NCBI GenBank assembly: GCA_963699535.1
Contig: CAVOUJ010000014.1
Location: 124,001-188,000 of the forward strand
Length of the DNA stretch: 64,000 nt
DNA from: VBDM01 sp963699535
Lineage (GTDB): Bacteria; Pseudomonadota; Gammaproteobacteria; Burkholderiales; SG8-39
Direction: 5' to 3'
Positions 1-10,024 of this stretch are shown piece by piece (the first letter of the stretch is position 1; the number at the start of each line of letters is the position of its first letter). A model generated the notes under the pieces. That model was not told the origin of the DNA. It searched no databases and saw only the letters and a list, made by a program, of their open reading frames with translations. The position numbers and the translations under genes are program-made.

Positions 1-86
1 GCAGTCGAGCGCGAAATCTGCGCTCAAGCGCGGCGCGACCTCCCGGGGGGAGGCTTCAGTGGCCGTCGCCGCCAAGCGTTTTTCCT

Positions 87-1395
87 TCAAGTCTTCGGCC
101 GCTTGTCGATCACTCGGTTCGCCTTCCCCTGCGAGCGCTGCGACCGTGGCCGGCTCCACCACCCGCACCCGCGCGCTTACACCGATCAGACCCTTGATCA
201 GGCGCTCGACGTCCTGTTCGATTGCCGTGCGCGTGGCGACCCACAGGGGCCCAGGGATCTCGGGCCGGCGCTCGACCAGCACCTCCAGTTCGTCCAGCCG
301 CCCTTCCCGCCGCACCTCCAGCACATAGTGCGGCGAAAGCCGCTCTTCCCTGAGCAGCAATTGCCTCGATCTGCGACGGGAACACGTTCACGCCGCGGAT
401 GATGAGCATGTCGTCGCTGCGCCCGGTGACGCGCGCCATCCGCCGCATGCGTCCGCCCGCACGCGCCGGGCAGCGAGCCGGGTGATGTCGCGCGTGCGGT
501 AGCGGATCATCGGCATCGCCGACCTTGGTGAGCGTGGTGAACACCAGCTCGCCCTCCTCGCCGTCGGGCAGCGGCCGCGCCGGTCTCCGGGTCGATGATC
601 TCCGGGTAGAAATGGTCCTCGAAGATGTGCAGGCCGTCCTGCTCGAGGCACTCTGCGCCACGCCCGGGCCGATGATCTCGGTCAGGCCGTAGATGTCGAG
701 GCCTTGATGCTCGAGCCGCTCTCCGATCTGGCGCATGCCCTCGGTCCAGGGCTCGGCGCCGAAGATGCCGCACGCGCAGCGGCACTGCGTCCGCGCTCCA
801 TTCCCTGGCGCGCGACCGTCGCAGATGAGGAGCAGATAGGAGGGCGTGCAGCAGATGATGTCGCGCCGAAGTCGCGCATCACCATGATCTGCCGCTCGGT
901 GTTGCCGCCGGACATGGGGATGACCGTCGCGCCCAGCGCCTCGGCGCCGTAGTGCGCGCCCAGGCCGCCGGTGAACAGGCCGTAGCCGTAGGCGATCTGG
1001 ACGATGTCGGTGGATCGCCCGCCGGCGGCGCGGATCGAGCGCGCCATCACCTCCGACCAGGTGGCGATGTCCTCCTTGGTGTAGCCGACGACGATGGGCT
1101 TGCCGGTGGTGCCGCTCGAGGCATGCACGCGCACGATCTCGTCCATGGGCGCGGCGAACATCCCGAAGGGGTAGTTGTCGCGCAGGTCGGCCTTGGTGGT
1201 GAACGGGAAACTTGGCAAGGTCGGCAAGGTCTTTAGGTCGCCCGGCCGAACCCCGCGGCGTCGAAGCTCTGCCGGTAGTGCGGCACGCTGCTCGTAGGCG
1301 TGCTTCAGGCTCCAGCGCAGTCGCTTGAGCTGCAGGCGGCGCAACTCGTCGACGCTCGCCTTCTCGATCGGTTCGAGTTGGTCCATTGCACTCAT
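87..1395 (-). CDS. paaK: Phenylacetate-CoA ligase (PaaK), frameshifted
   Basis: Cytoplasmic adenylate-forming enzyme that activates phenylacetate (or a related aryl acid) to its CoA thioester, the entry step of aerobic phenylacetate degradation. The N-terminus has the family opening LEPIEKASVDELRRLQLKRL, then FPFTTKADLRDNYPFGMF and the ATP-binding loop SSGTTGKPIVVGYT. Pieces in other frames continue the family order: YGLTEI near 690, GRSDDMLIIRGVNVFPSQIE near 440-370 and the C-terminal end NRVIDKRPKT before the stop at 87-89. About nine single-base corrections are needed, two of them compensating near 1240-1290, where VPHYRQSFDAAG is read out of frame. The spread of small breaks, with every domain present, looks like sequence error more than decay. 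It ends 21 bp before the phosphatase gene on the same strand. Confidence 0.85.
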
Positions 1396-1416
1396 GTCGT
1401 GCCTCCGAGGTCGGGT

Positions 1417-3307
1417 TCAGGTCCCGACGATGCCCCCGTCCTTGCGGCGGATGACCACCGTCGCCGAGCGTGGGCGGCCGTTCGGTGCGTAATCCGGCCA
1501 GTTCGAGTTTGCGCGCGGATTGTCCGGATTGGAGCGGTCGCCGGGCGCTTCGCCGGGGTGCTGGATGTTGACGAAGGGCGGTGCGGGTTGTCCGGGCGTC
1601 GTGTGAAAGCCCGTGATCTCGCAGCCGCGAGGGCCCGTCAGGAAGCGCCGGAAGACTCCCCGTGGACGGATCCACCGCCAAGGAGTGTGGTTGTTGCCGA
1701 GAGGCCGCGAAATCGCCTTTTTGCCGAGCGCTGTGGGGCGAGACATCGGTCTGCACCCACAGGGTTCCCGCCGAGTCGATCCACAGCCCGTCCGGACGCG
1801 CAAAGGCGTCGCCCCTTGATCGTGTTCTTGCCCTCGGGTCCCGCCTCGACCATCCACATCCCCCAGCGGAACCGCGTCGCCGCCGGATCGGCGCCTTCCT
1901 CGCGCCAGCGCACGAGGTGCCCGAAAGGGTTCGGGGCGCGGCGGTTGGCCGCGTTCGGACCCTCGAGCTTGTCGCGCCCGCGCTCGGAGTTGTTGGAGCA
2001 GGCGCAGAACACTTCGCGTGTCACCGGGTGAGGGACCACCCACTCGGCGCGGTCCATCTTCGTGGCGCCGACGGCGTCGGCTGCCTGGCGCGTCTTGATG
2101 GCTACTTCGCCTTGGTCGCGAAAGCCGTTCGCCGCCGTGAGCGGGCCCGCACCGTGCACGAGCGGCAGCTCGTCGCCCGTGCCGTCGGCGTTGAAGCGCG
2201 CGACGTAGAGCGTGCCGTCGTCCAGCAGGTTGCGGTTCGCTTCGCGGTTTTCCGGATTCCAGGCGCGCGCGGTCACGAATTTATAGATGTACTCGAAATT
2301 CCAGTCGTCACCCAGGTAGAAGGCCATGCGCCGGTCCGCGCCGACCGAGCAGGCTGCGCCTTCGTGCCCCATGCGACCGAGCGCGGTGCGCTTGACCGGC
2401 ACCGAGTCCGGGTCGAAGGGATCGATCTCCACGACCCAGCCGAAGCGGTGGAATTCGTTCGGGTGACGTGCCGCGCATCGAAGCGCTCGTCGTGCACCTC
2501 CCAGCGGTAGCCGCGTCCCTTCGCGGTGATGCGGTAGCGCCGCTGGTCGGCGGTGACTTCGCCGGCGTTGACGAAGTTGAAGTGCCAATTCTCCTCGCAG
2601 GTGAGGTAGGTTCCCCACGGCGTCCAGCCGTGAGCGCACCCGTTGTAGGTTCCGATCGCCACGCGGCCGGAAGGGTCGCCGGCCGTACGCATGAGCGCGT
2701 CGCCGGCCGCCGGGCCGGCGATGCCGCAGGGCGTGCGCGCGGTGATGCGGCGCGCGTACTTGGAGGGCAACACGCGCCACTCGCCGCCTTCGAGCTTTAC
2801 TTCGATCACCGACACGCCGACGGCGTTCTGCGCTTTCGCCACCTTTTCCGCGCTCCAGGTCCTCTGGCCGTCTGGAAACAGCAGCCCTTCGTCGAGGTAC
2901 TCGTGGTTCATCACCAGCAATCCGTGCGCCGAGCCCGAGAGTGGAAAGTAATGCATCCCGTCGTGGTGCATCCCCGCCTGCAGCGCCTGCTCGGCTGCGG
3001 TGTTCGAGGCATCAGGCTTGAACGGGGGCATCGCCCCGGGAACGCCCACCGGGTCGCCCCAGCGGAAGAGCACCTTGGTGTCGTATTCCGGCGCGACGCG
3101 CAGCTGGTCGTCGCTGGACGGCGGGATCGGCGTGAAGCTGACTTGCGGGCGCGTACCCTGGGCCGCGCAGCCGGGCAGGGCCGCGAGCGCCGCGGAGCCG
3201 AAGGCCGCTTTCAGCAGATCGCGGCGGGACAAGAGGATGTCGCCGAAGCTCGGATTCCGCGAGGGGTTGGGAATGTGCTTCTCTCCGATATGCAGGTTGC
3301 GGCTCAT
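1417..3307 (-). CDS. phoX: PhoX-type (DUF839) alkaline phosphatase, Tat-exported, frameshifted
   Basis: Predicted periplasmic, calcium/iron-dependent phosphomonoesterase that releases phosphate from organic esters. The start at 3307 follows GAGGAAAAC. Residues ~25-50 form a twin-arginine signal (SRRDLLKAAFGSAALAALPGC), as expected for PhoX, which is exported folded. Family blocks seen are HHDGMHYFPL, GLLVMNHEYLDEGLLFPDGQ, GWTPWGTYLTCEENWHFNF, then in a second frame FHRFGWVVEIDPFDPDSVPV, GRMGHEGAA and YLGDDWNFEYIYKFV. The C-terminus, in a third frame, includes ITGFHTTPGQPAPPFVNIQHPGE and a stop at 1417. Frameshifts lie near 2460, 1810 and 1690-1640. Corrected length is about 630 aa, normal for PhoX. 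No Pho box was identified upstream. Phosphatase identity rests on family resemblance only. Confidence 0.85.
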
Positions 3308-3466
3308 GTTTTCCTCGGGAAGGCGATGGCTATCAGTCAAGCCTGTGGACCAATGGTGCCCGCATTGGCCTCGTTCAGGCAAGTGCCCGACACTTCCGGC
3401 TTCGGATTCCGGACGGTACACTGCGCGCACCCTGGACACGTCTTGTCCATCACGCGTTCAAATGCC

Positions 3467-4614
3467 ATGTTCGACATGCGCCTCGTTCAGCGCGGCGCGC
3501 GGCTGCGCCGCAGCCCGTTCTTCGAGGCGACCCAGCGCCATGGCGCGAAGGAGCTACACCGTATACAACCACATGCTCTTCCCGATCTGCTTTGCGGACC
3601 TGGAGGAGGAGTACTGGCACCTGCTCAACGACGTGACCCTGTGGGACGTGTCGGTGGAGCGGCAGGTGGAGATCACCGGGACCCGACGCGTTCCGGTTCA
3701 CCGACCTGCTGACGCCGCGCGACCTCGCCCGTTGCGCGGTCGGCCAGGGCAAGTACGTCGTGATCACCGCCGCGGACGGCGGCATCATCAACGACCCCGT
3801 GCTGCTGCGCTTGGGCGAAAACCATTTCTGGCTCGCCCTGGCCGACAGCGACGTGCGGTTGTGGGCGGCGGGCGTGGCGCTGCGCGCCGGCTTGCGGGTG
3901 GAGATCACGGGAGCCCGACGTCTCACCGCTCCAGATCCAGGGCCCCAAGGCGAAGGACCGGTGGTGCAGGCGCTGTTCGGCGATCGCGTGACGCAGCTCC
4001 GCTACTACTACTTCCTCGAGACCGCGCTGGACGGCATCCCGGTCGTCGTGACTCGCACCGGGTGGAGTGCCGAGGTGGGCTACGAGGTGTATCTGCGCGA
4101 CGGCAGTCGTGGCGACGAGTTGTGGGAGCGCATCATGGCCGCGGGCAAGCCGTTCAACATGCGGCCCACGGGCCCATCCGACATCCGGCGCATCGAAGCC
4201 GGGATTCTCAACTGGGGTGCGGACATCACCCTCGAGGACAACGTCTACCAGGTGGGGCTCGAGCGGCTGGTGGACGAAAGCAAGCCGGGCGACTACATCG
4301 GCCGGCAGGCGCTGGAGCGTATCAAGGCGGAAGGCGTGGGACGCAAACTCGCCGGGGTGGAGATCGCGGGGGACCCGATCGAGTTCAACACGACGAAGTG
4401 GGCGGTGACGGCCGGCGGCCGGACGGTAGGGCAGATCACCTCGGCGATCCATTCGCCCCGGCTCAAGAAGAACATCGGGTACGCGATGGTGCCGGCCGCG
4501 AAGGCCATAGCCGGCACAGCGTTGCAGGTGAGAGTCCCGGGAGTCGGCGCGCGGCGCGCGACGGTGGTGCCGAAGCCGTTCATCGATCCCGGGAAGGAGA
4601 TTCCCAAAGGCTGA
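3467..4614 (+). CDS. GcvT-family protein resembling DMSP demethylase DmdA, frameshifted
   Basis: Folate-dependent aminomethyl/methyltransferase-fold protein. The N-terminal blocks YTVYNHMLFP, WDVSVERQVEI, LTPRDLARC, GGIINDPVLLRLGENHFWLA and ADSDVRLWAAGVAL follow the order known in DmdA (dimethylsulfoniopropionate demethylase) more closely than GcvT of the glycine cleavage system. The middle has TRTGWSAEVGYEVYL and IRRIEAGILNWGADITLEDN. Three small frame breaks occur: an extra G near 3552, one near 3690 and one or two near 3910-3960. The ATG at 3467 is chosen because the peptide RSPFFEATQRHGAKSYTVYN joins across the first break. Genes for glycine cleavage P/H proteins or downstream DMSP enzymes are not next to it, so the substrate is unknown. 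It is divergent from phoX. Confidence 0.7.
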
Positions 4615-4620
4615 CGAGGG

Positions 4621-4626
4621 TAGAAT
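4621..4626 (+). promoter_or_regulatory. TAGAAT -10-like element
   Basis: TAGAAT ends 6 nt before the ATG at 4633, so transcription would begin at or next to the start codon (leaderless mRNA). The same hexamer precedes several other genes in the window. No convincing -35 is visible. Confidence 0.4.
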
Positions 4627-4632
4627 CGCCGC

Positions 4633-5439
4633 ATGCAACGGATCGCATTGCTGGTACTTGCTTTCGCGCCGTTCTCCGCGCCGGCTGCGGAGTTGCCGAT
4701 CTTCGACGCACACCTTCACTACAGCCACGACGCCTGGGAAGTGGTGCCGCCCAAGCAGGCGATCGCGATGCTGCGGAAGGCGGGCGTCAGGCGCGCCCTC
4801 GTTTCCAGCTCGGGCGACGACGGCCAGCAGCGCTTGGCCGCCGAGGCGCCCGACCTCGTCGTTCCCGAGCTTCGCCCCTACCGCTCGCGCGGCGACACCG
4901 GCACCTGGTTCCGCGACGAGACAGTTCCCGCCTACCTCGAAGAGCGATTGAAGCGATTCCGCTACGCGGGGATCGGCGAATTCCACTTGTACGGTGCCGA
5001 CGCGGACTTGCCCGTTCCGCGCCGTATGGTCGAGCTCGCGAAACAGCACGGCCTCTTCCTGCACGCACATTCCGACGTGGACGCGGTCGAGCGTCTGTTT
5101 AGGCAGTGGCCGCAGGCGAAGGTCCTCTGGGCCCATTCGGGCTTCGACCGGCCCGAGCGCGTCCGCGAGATGCTGCGCAAGCACAAGAATCTCTGGTGCG
5201 ATCTCGCTTTCCGTACCGATTACGCTTCCGGAGGGAAAGTGGACGCGGAGTGGCGCAAGGCCTTCCTCGAGTTTCCCGACCGCTTTTTGCTCGGCACCGA
5301 TACGTACACGCCGGAGCGCTGGCACTATGTCGCCGAGCATGCGGTCTGGGCGCGCGGCTGGCTCGCCGATCTCCCGCCGCAGGTCGCAGAGCGCATTGCC
5401 TGGAGGAATGGCGAAGCGCTCTTCGCGCCGAAAAAATGA
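4633..5439 (+). CDS. Exported amidohydrolase-family metal-dependent hydrolase
   Basis: 268 aa TIM-barrel hydrolase of the amidohydrolase-2 type. A signal peptide (MQRIALLVLAFAPFSAPAAE) suggests periplasmic location. Metal-site motifs are in family order: DAHLHY (HxH, residues ~25-30), GEFHLYG, LFLHAHSD, LWAHSGFD and LLGTDTYTPE with the catalytic Asp near the C-terminus. The substrate cannot be read from the sequence. Its stop overlaps the next start (ATGA at 5436-5439), so it is probably translationally coupled to the YtkA-like protein and then the dihaem peroxidase. That points to a periplasmic oxidative role more than to cytoplasmic catabolism. Confidence 0.8.
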   Translation: MQRIALLVLAFAPFSAPAAELPIFDAHLHYSHDAWEVVPPKQAIAMLRKAGVRRALVSSSGDDGQQRLAAEAPDLVVPELRPYRSRGDTGTWFRDETVPAYLEERLKRFRYAGIGEFHLYGADADLPVPRRMVELAKQHGLFLHAHSDVDAVERLFRQWPQAKVLWAHSGFDRPERVREMLRKHKNLWCDLAFRTDYASGGKVDAEWRKAFLEFPDRFLLGTDTYTPERWHYVAEHAVWARGWLADLPPQVAERIAWRNGEALFAPKK

Positions 5440-5820
5440 CGCGGGCGCTTCTGCTCGCCGCATGGCTCGGGGCGGCCACGACGGCGGGCGCGGCCTGCGA
5501 GCTCCCCGGCAGCGGCGTGCGGAGAATCGAGTCCCCTCGTCACGTCGTGCTCTACCGGGCGAGTCCTGAGCCGCGAGTGGGCGAGCACTTCGCGCTCGAG
5601 TTCGCGGTGTGCCCGGCGCCCGAAGGCGTGCGCGTCGACGCGACGATGCCCGAGCATCGCCACGGGATGAACTACCGGCCCACGGTCACGGCGCAGGGCG
5701 GTGGGCGCTACCGCGCCGAGGGCCTGATGTTCCACATGGCGCGGGCGCTGGGAGCTGGTTTTCGAAGTGCGCGCCGGCGGCGCGACCGAGCGCCTCGTGC
5801 AGAGCCTGCGGCTGGAGTGA
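5436..5820 (+). CDS. YtkA/FixH-like exported protein, one frameshift
   Basis: Small exported protein of about 127 aa after correction. Signal peptide MTRALLLAAWLGAATTAGA, then an Ig-like fold signature typical of YtkA/FixH-like domains: VDATMPEHRHGMNYRPTV, GGRYRAEGLMFHM and, after a single-base break near 5750, WELVFEVRAGGATERLVQSL with a stop at 5818. The HxHGMNY segment is the usual putative metal/copper-contacting part of such domains; that role is inferred. The start overlaps the amidohydrolase stop (ATGA) and the stop overlaps a GTG start of the peroxidase (GTGA at 5817), so the three genes form one translational unit. Confidence 0.6.
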
Positions 5821-6989
5821 AGCTCTCCTTCGTTTTCCTCATCCTCGCTGCACAATGCGGCGGCAGGGGCTGCTCCTGAATTCAATGAGGCGGAAACGCG
5901 CGCGATTCTGTCGCACGGGCCCTGGCCCGCGCCCTGGACGCGCGATCCGAGCAACCGGGTTTCGGGCAACGCCGGCGGCGATCGACCTCGGCGAGCGCCT
6001 GTTCTTCGATCGGCGCCTCTCGGGAAACGGCGAGTTCTCCTGCTCGCGCTGCCATCTGCCCGAGCGCAACTGGAGCGACGGCCTGCGCGCGCGCGGTCGG
6101 GCTCGCGGAAGTCGATCGCAACGCGCCCAGCGTCGATCAATGTGCGCTACCAGCGATGGTTCGGCTGGGACGGCGCGAACGACAGCCTGTGGGCGCAGAG
6201 CATGCGGCCGATCCTCGATCCGCGCGAGCTGGGGGCGAGCACGGCGCACGCGGCGAAGCTCATGCGCGGCGATCGCGATCTCTCGTGCCGCTATCGCAAG
6301 ACTTTCGGTTCGGCGCCTGCCGCCGACGACGAGAAGGTGCTGGTGGACATCGGCAAGGCGCTCGCCGCCTTCCAGGAAACCCTGGTGAGCGGCCGCACGC
6401 GCTTTCGACGAGTTTCGCGATGCGCTCGCTCGCGGCGACCACGCCGCGATGGCGCGCTACCCGGAGCCGGCGCAGCGGGGCTTGCGCATCTTCATCGGCA
6501 AGGGCTCGTGCAACATCTGCCACGTCGGGCCGGCGTTCACCAACGGCGAATTCCACGATACCGGGATTCCGTTCTTCATCCGGCCGGGGCAGGTGGATGC
6601 CGGACGGCACGGCGGCATCAAGAAGCTGCTCGCGAATCGCATGAACCTGCTCGGGCCCTACAACGACGACGCCAAGCGCTCGAGCGCAGTCGGCACGCGT
6701 CACGTCGCGCTCGAGCATCGCAACTTCGGCGAGTTCAAGGTGCCGTCGCTGCGCAATCTCGCGCTCGACCGCGCCCTACATGCACAACGGCAGCCTCGCG
6801 ACGCTGCGCGACGTGGTCAAGCACTACTCCGAGATCAGCCCCGACCGGCTGCACTCGGACGGCGAGGCGATCCTCAAGCCGCTGCAGCTGACCGAGCGGG
6901 AGACCGAGGACCTGGTCGCGTTTCTCGAATCGCTGTCGGACGGCGGCGGCAACTACCGGCGGCGCCAGTTCGCCGAGGATTGCCGGTAA
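5817..6989 (+). CDS. Dihaem cytochrome c peroxidase / MauG family, frameshifted
   Basis: Periplasmic dihaem c-type cytochrome of the CcpA/MauG superfamily, reducing peroxide or oxidising a protein partner. Signal-like LSFVFLILAA at the start. The first haem site is in GEFSCSRCHLPERNWSDG (CSRCH), the second in GKGSCNICHVGPAFTNGEFHDTG (CNICH). Between them are RYQRWFGWDGANDSLWAQS and MRPILDPRELG, then FKVPSLRNLA, MHNGSLATLRDVVKHYSE and LTERETEDLVAFLESLS, all standard family blocks. About five single-base corrections are needed (near 5870, 5970, 6110, 6410 and 6775). It overlaps the YtkA-like gene by 4 nt. The peroxidase and MauG-like protein-oxidase roles cannot be separated by eye. Confidence 0.8.
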
Positions 6990-7023
6990 AGAGGCCGCGC
7001 GGCCGCAGGCTGCGCTGCGCGGG

Positions 7024-8316
7024 TCACTTCATGAACCCCGGCAGGTAGGTGGCAAGCGGCGGAAACGCGACCACGATCGCGAGCAGCGCGACCAGCGCCA
7101 CGGTGAACGGCGTCACGCCGCGGAACACGGTGCCTATCGTCAGGTGGCGCAGCAGGCTCTTGACGACGAAGATGTTCATGCCCACCGGCGGGCTGATGAG
7201 GCCGATCTGGACGACGATGACGACGATGATCCCGAACCAGACCGGGTCGAAGCCAAGCGAGACGACGACCGGGAAGAGCACTGGAACCGTGAGCAGGATC
7301 ATGGACAGCTCTTCCATAGCCGTCCCGAGCACGACGTAGATCACGCAGATCGCCACGATCACGAGGATCGGATGCACCTGGAACTGGGTGACGAAACCCT
7401 TCAGGTCCGCCGGCATGGTGGTGTAGTTGATGAAGTTGGCGAAGATCAACGCACCGATCAGGATCATGAAAAGCATGGACGTGGTGCGTACGCTCTCGAC
7501 CAGCACCTCGACAAGCACCTTCCAGCTGAGCGCGCGGCGCGCGAGCGCGAACAGGAACGCGCCGCCCGCGCCTATGCCCGCGCCCTCGGTCGCGGTGAAC
7601 ACGCCGCCGTAGATCCCGCCGATCACGAGCGCGAACAGCATCACCACCGGCCAGACGTGCCTGATCGCCTCGAGCCGCTCGGGCCACGAGCTGCGCTCAC
7701 CCGGCGGGCCCGCCTCGGGATCGCGCCAGGTCATCCACGCGACCGCGAGGCAGAGGAGCACGGTCGCGACGATGCCGGGCAGGATGCCGGCGACGAATAC
7801 CTTGCCGATGCTGGTCTCGGTCATGACGCCGTAGATCACCATGATCACCGAGGGCGGGATCAGGATGCCGAGCGTGCCGCCGCCGGCGATGGCACCGGCC
7901 GCGAGCGAGTCCTTGTAGCCGAACTTGCGCATCGACGGGTAGGCCACCTTGGCGAAGGTCGCGGCGGTGGCGATCGAAGAGCCGCAGATCGAGCCGAAGC
8001 CGGCGCTCGCGACGATGGTCGACATGGCGAGGCCGCCGCGCCGGTGGCCGAGGAAGGTGTAGGCGGCGTGGTAGAGCTCCTCGGACATGCGCGCCCGCAC
8101 CACGAAATTGCCCATGAGGATGAACAGCGGTATCACCGACAGCGTGTACGCGAGCCCGGTTTCGTAGGTCGTCTGCGCGATCATCGACGCCGCCGCGCCG
8201 AAGTTCACCTTGTAGGCGAAGCCGAAGAAGCCGACGATCCCCATGGCGAAGGCCATCGGCACCCGCAGGAAAGCGAGCGCGAGAAAGGCGGCGAGCCCGA
8301 GGAGCGCTTCGGTCAG
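7024..8316 (-). CDS. dctM: TRAP transporter large permease DctM
   Basis: About 430 aa, twelve or more hydrophobic segments, the sodium-coupled large membrane subunit of a TRAP C4-dicarboxylate-type importer. Family blocks: SVIPLFILMGNFVVRARMS, GFGSICGSSIATAATFAKVA, PSMRKFGYKDSLAAGAIAGG, GTLGILIPPSVIMVIYGVMT, ISPPVGMNIFVVKSL. The reading frame opens further upstream with a poor TTG at 8373. The expected start (TEALLGLAAFLALAFLRVPM) begins at a CTG at 8316 that overlaps the dctQ stop, where an ATGA overlap would be normal, so either CTG is used or one base is misread. Operon order is dctP-dctQ-dctM. Substrate unknown. Confidence 0.9.
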   Translation of the reverse strand: MTEALLGLAAFLALAFLRVPMAFAMGIVGFFGFAYKVNFGAAASMIAQTTYETGLAYTLSVIPLFILMGNFVVRARMSEELYHAAYTFLGHRRGGLAMSTIVASAGFGSICGSSIATAATFAKVAYPSMRKFGYKDSLAAGAIAGGGTLGILIPPSVIMVIYGVMTETSIGKVFVAGILPGIVATVLLCLAVAWMTWRDPEAGPPGERSSWPERLEAIRHVWPVVMLFALVIGGIYGGVFTATEGAGIGAGGAFLFALARRALSWKVLVEVLVESVRTTSMLFMILIGALIFANFINYTTMPADLKGFVTQFQVHPILVIVAICVIYVVLGTAMEELSMILLTVPVLFPVVVSLGFDPVWFGIIVVIVVQIGLISPPVGMNIFVVKSLLRHLTIGTVFRGVTPFTVALVALLAIVVAFPPLATYLPGFMK

Positions 8317-8824
8317 CGCCCGGCCCGTCCGCGGCGAAGTGGCGACGCGTGCGCCGGAACGCGAGGATCGCAAACGCCACGGCGGTGAAAGCCATCAGGA
8401 TGCTCATCGAATAGGTGAGCCAGGCGAGCTTGAACTGCAGCTGCGAGGTAGTCTCGCCCGCGCGGTCGAGGACCTCGGCCCGAAGCCAGATGCGCCAGGC
8501 CAGATAGCCCGTGCACGCGAAGCCGATCGCGCACGCAACGACATGCTGGATCTGGAACAGCCAGTCCGGCGTGACCGGATCGAAGAGGTCGACGACCACA
8601 TGCTCGTTCCTCAGCGTCACGAGCGGCAGGCCCGCGAAGATGAGGGCGGCGAGCAACATCTCGGTGAGCTCGAACCCGCCCCAGAGCGGCTTGTTCAGGA
8701 AGTAGCGCCCGATCACGTCCACGCAGGTGAGCAGCATCAGACAGAACATCAGTGCCGCCGCGACGTATTCGAGAACGGGAACGACGACGCGATCGAATCG
8801 ATCCAGAGGCTGGCGGGATTCCAT
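8313..8824 (-). CDS. dctQ: TRAP transporter small permease DctQ
   Basis: About 170 aa, four transmembrane helices. Starts at 8824 with MESRQPLDRFDR, then VLEYVAAALMFCLMLLTCVDVIGRY, FELTEMLLAALIFAGLPLVT and ITH-like HVVVDLF, the usual DctQ pattern. The frame does not close on its own. A one-base correction near 8340-8400 gives the C-terminus SPLRRGRAGR with a stop at 8313 overlapping the dctM start. It pairs with DctM in the inner membrane and is separated from dctP by a palindromic repeat. Confidence 0.85.
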
Positions 8825-8835
8825 GCGAAGTTCTT

Positions 8836-8878
8836 CCTCATCCCCACCCTTCTCCCGGGGGAGAGGGATGGGGTGAGG
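8836..8878. repeat. REP-like intergenic palindrome
   Basis: Near-perfect inverted repeat between dctP and dctQ: CCTCATCCCCACCCTTCTCCC against GGGAGAGGGATGGGGTGAGG around a CCGGG centre. Palindromes of this composition are widespread intergenic elements in Beta- and Gammaproteobacteria. In the transcript it would form a long hairpin and could lower dctQM expression relative to dctP, as REP hairpins often do after the binding-protein gene. Confidence 0.7.
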
Positions 8879-8886
8879 GAGGAACC

Positions 8887-9909
8887 TTACTTCTTCTGCA
8901 GCGCCGCGATCTCGGCGCGCAAGGCCTTCAGCACTGCGGCGCCGTCCACACCCTTCGGTTTGGCTTTCTTTTCGATCCACTCGTTCTCGAGGTCCGCAGT
9001 CTTCGCCCGGATTTCCGCCATCAACTGCGGACTCGCAGTGACTATGGGAATGTTCGCTTCCTTCATGGCGGCGAACCCCTTCACGTCGGCCGCGTCCCAA
9101 CCGCGCCCGGAGCGGCGCGCGAGGGCCTCCCCGAGCAGAGGCTGGATGAGCTTGCGGTCGGATTGCGGGATCGAGTTCCATTTGGCCGGATTCGCCATCC
9201 ACACGAAGCTCGTGTTGTACAGCCCCCCGGGGATGATGGTCATGTGCTTGAGCAAGGGGATGAACTTGAACGAAGCCGGCGCCTCCTTCGGGAAGAACAC
9301 TCCGTCGGCAACGCCCGAGGACAGCAGCTCGTAGGATTCGGGGGCGGGCTTGAGAATGGGCACCGCGCCGAGCGCCTTGGCGACGTCGGTGACGACGCCT
9401 CCGCCGACGCGGATCTTCATTCCCTCGAGATCCTTCAGCGCGTTGATCGCGCGCTTGGTGTTGAACATCTGGCCGGGGCCGTGGGTGAACACTCCCAGCA
9501 CGACCACGCCCTTGTGCTCGTCGAACTTCGCGAGCATGCGGGCGTAGATGCGCTGGTAGGCGACTGCGGTGACTTCGGCCGTATCGCCCATGAAAGGAAA
9601 TTCCGGCGCCTCGGTGAGCGCGAAGCGTCCCGGCGTGTAGCCGTGCGTGACGAAGGACAGGTCCATCAGGCCGTTCGCGACGCCGTCGAACGTCTGTGGC
9701 GCCGCAACCGGCGGCTTGGGAAGTACGTTGCACTTCACGCGCCCCGAGGTCACTTTCGCGATGTCCTCGCACAGCGGCACGAGCATCGTGGCAGTGACCG
9801 GGTGCGCGGGCGGCACCCACGAGCTCGCGTTGAGCGTGACTTGGGCGCTTGCTGCGCCCGCGGCGAGCACAGCGGCAGCGGCCAGAACGATGCGGTGTGT
9901 GGAAAGCAT
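8887..9909 (-). CDS. dctP: TRAP transporter substrate-binding protein DctP
   Basis: 340 aa periplasmic receptor. Start at 9909 chosen for its ribosome site (GGAGGACCATCA) and clean signal peptide MLSTHRIVLAAAAVLAAGAASA. Mature domain has LNASSWVPPAHPVTATMLVP, the conserved VRVGGG-like IRVGGGVVTDVAKALGAVP and the PAPESYELLSSGVADGVFF segment, which matches the TRAP DctP block where an arginine binds the substrate carboxylate. It ends with a Lys-rich tail. First gene of dctPQM. Likely substrate is a carboxylic acid, not further defined. Confidence 0.9.
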   Translation of the reverse strand: MLSTHRIVLAAAAVLAAGAASAQVTLNASSWVPPAHPVTATMLVPLCEDIAKVTSGRVKCNVLPKPPVAAPQTFDGVANGLMDLSFVTHGYTPGRFALTEAPEFPFMGDTAEVTAVAYQRIYARMLAKFDEHKGVVVLGVFTHGPGQMFNTKRAINALKDLEGMKIRVGGGVVTDVAKALGAVPILKPAPESYELLSSGVADGVFFPKEAPASFKFIPLLKHMTIIPGGLYNTSFVWMANPAKWNSIPQSDRKLIQPLLGEALARRSGRGWDAADVKGFAAMKEANIPIVTASPQLMAEIRAKTADLENEWIEKKAKPKGVDGAAVLKALRAEIAALQKK

Positions 9910-10024
9910 TGATGGTCCTCCTCGCGTCATGAATCCGATGGCACGCGGTGGTGCATGCACTATAGTTCGCCGTTCAGCCCATAGCCTACCGTATCGATCA
10001 GGGTCCAGCCAGACGCGCCGCGCT

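Noticed and set aside
6990..7023. Terminator between the peroxidase and dctM
   Set aside because: GC-rich and partly palindromic, but no clean stem with T-run on either strand.
7697..9820. 707-codon minus-strand frame spanning the TRAP genes
   Set aside because: It is a composite: out-of-frame dctP, then true dctQ, then out-of-frame dctM. The three real genes are annotated separately.
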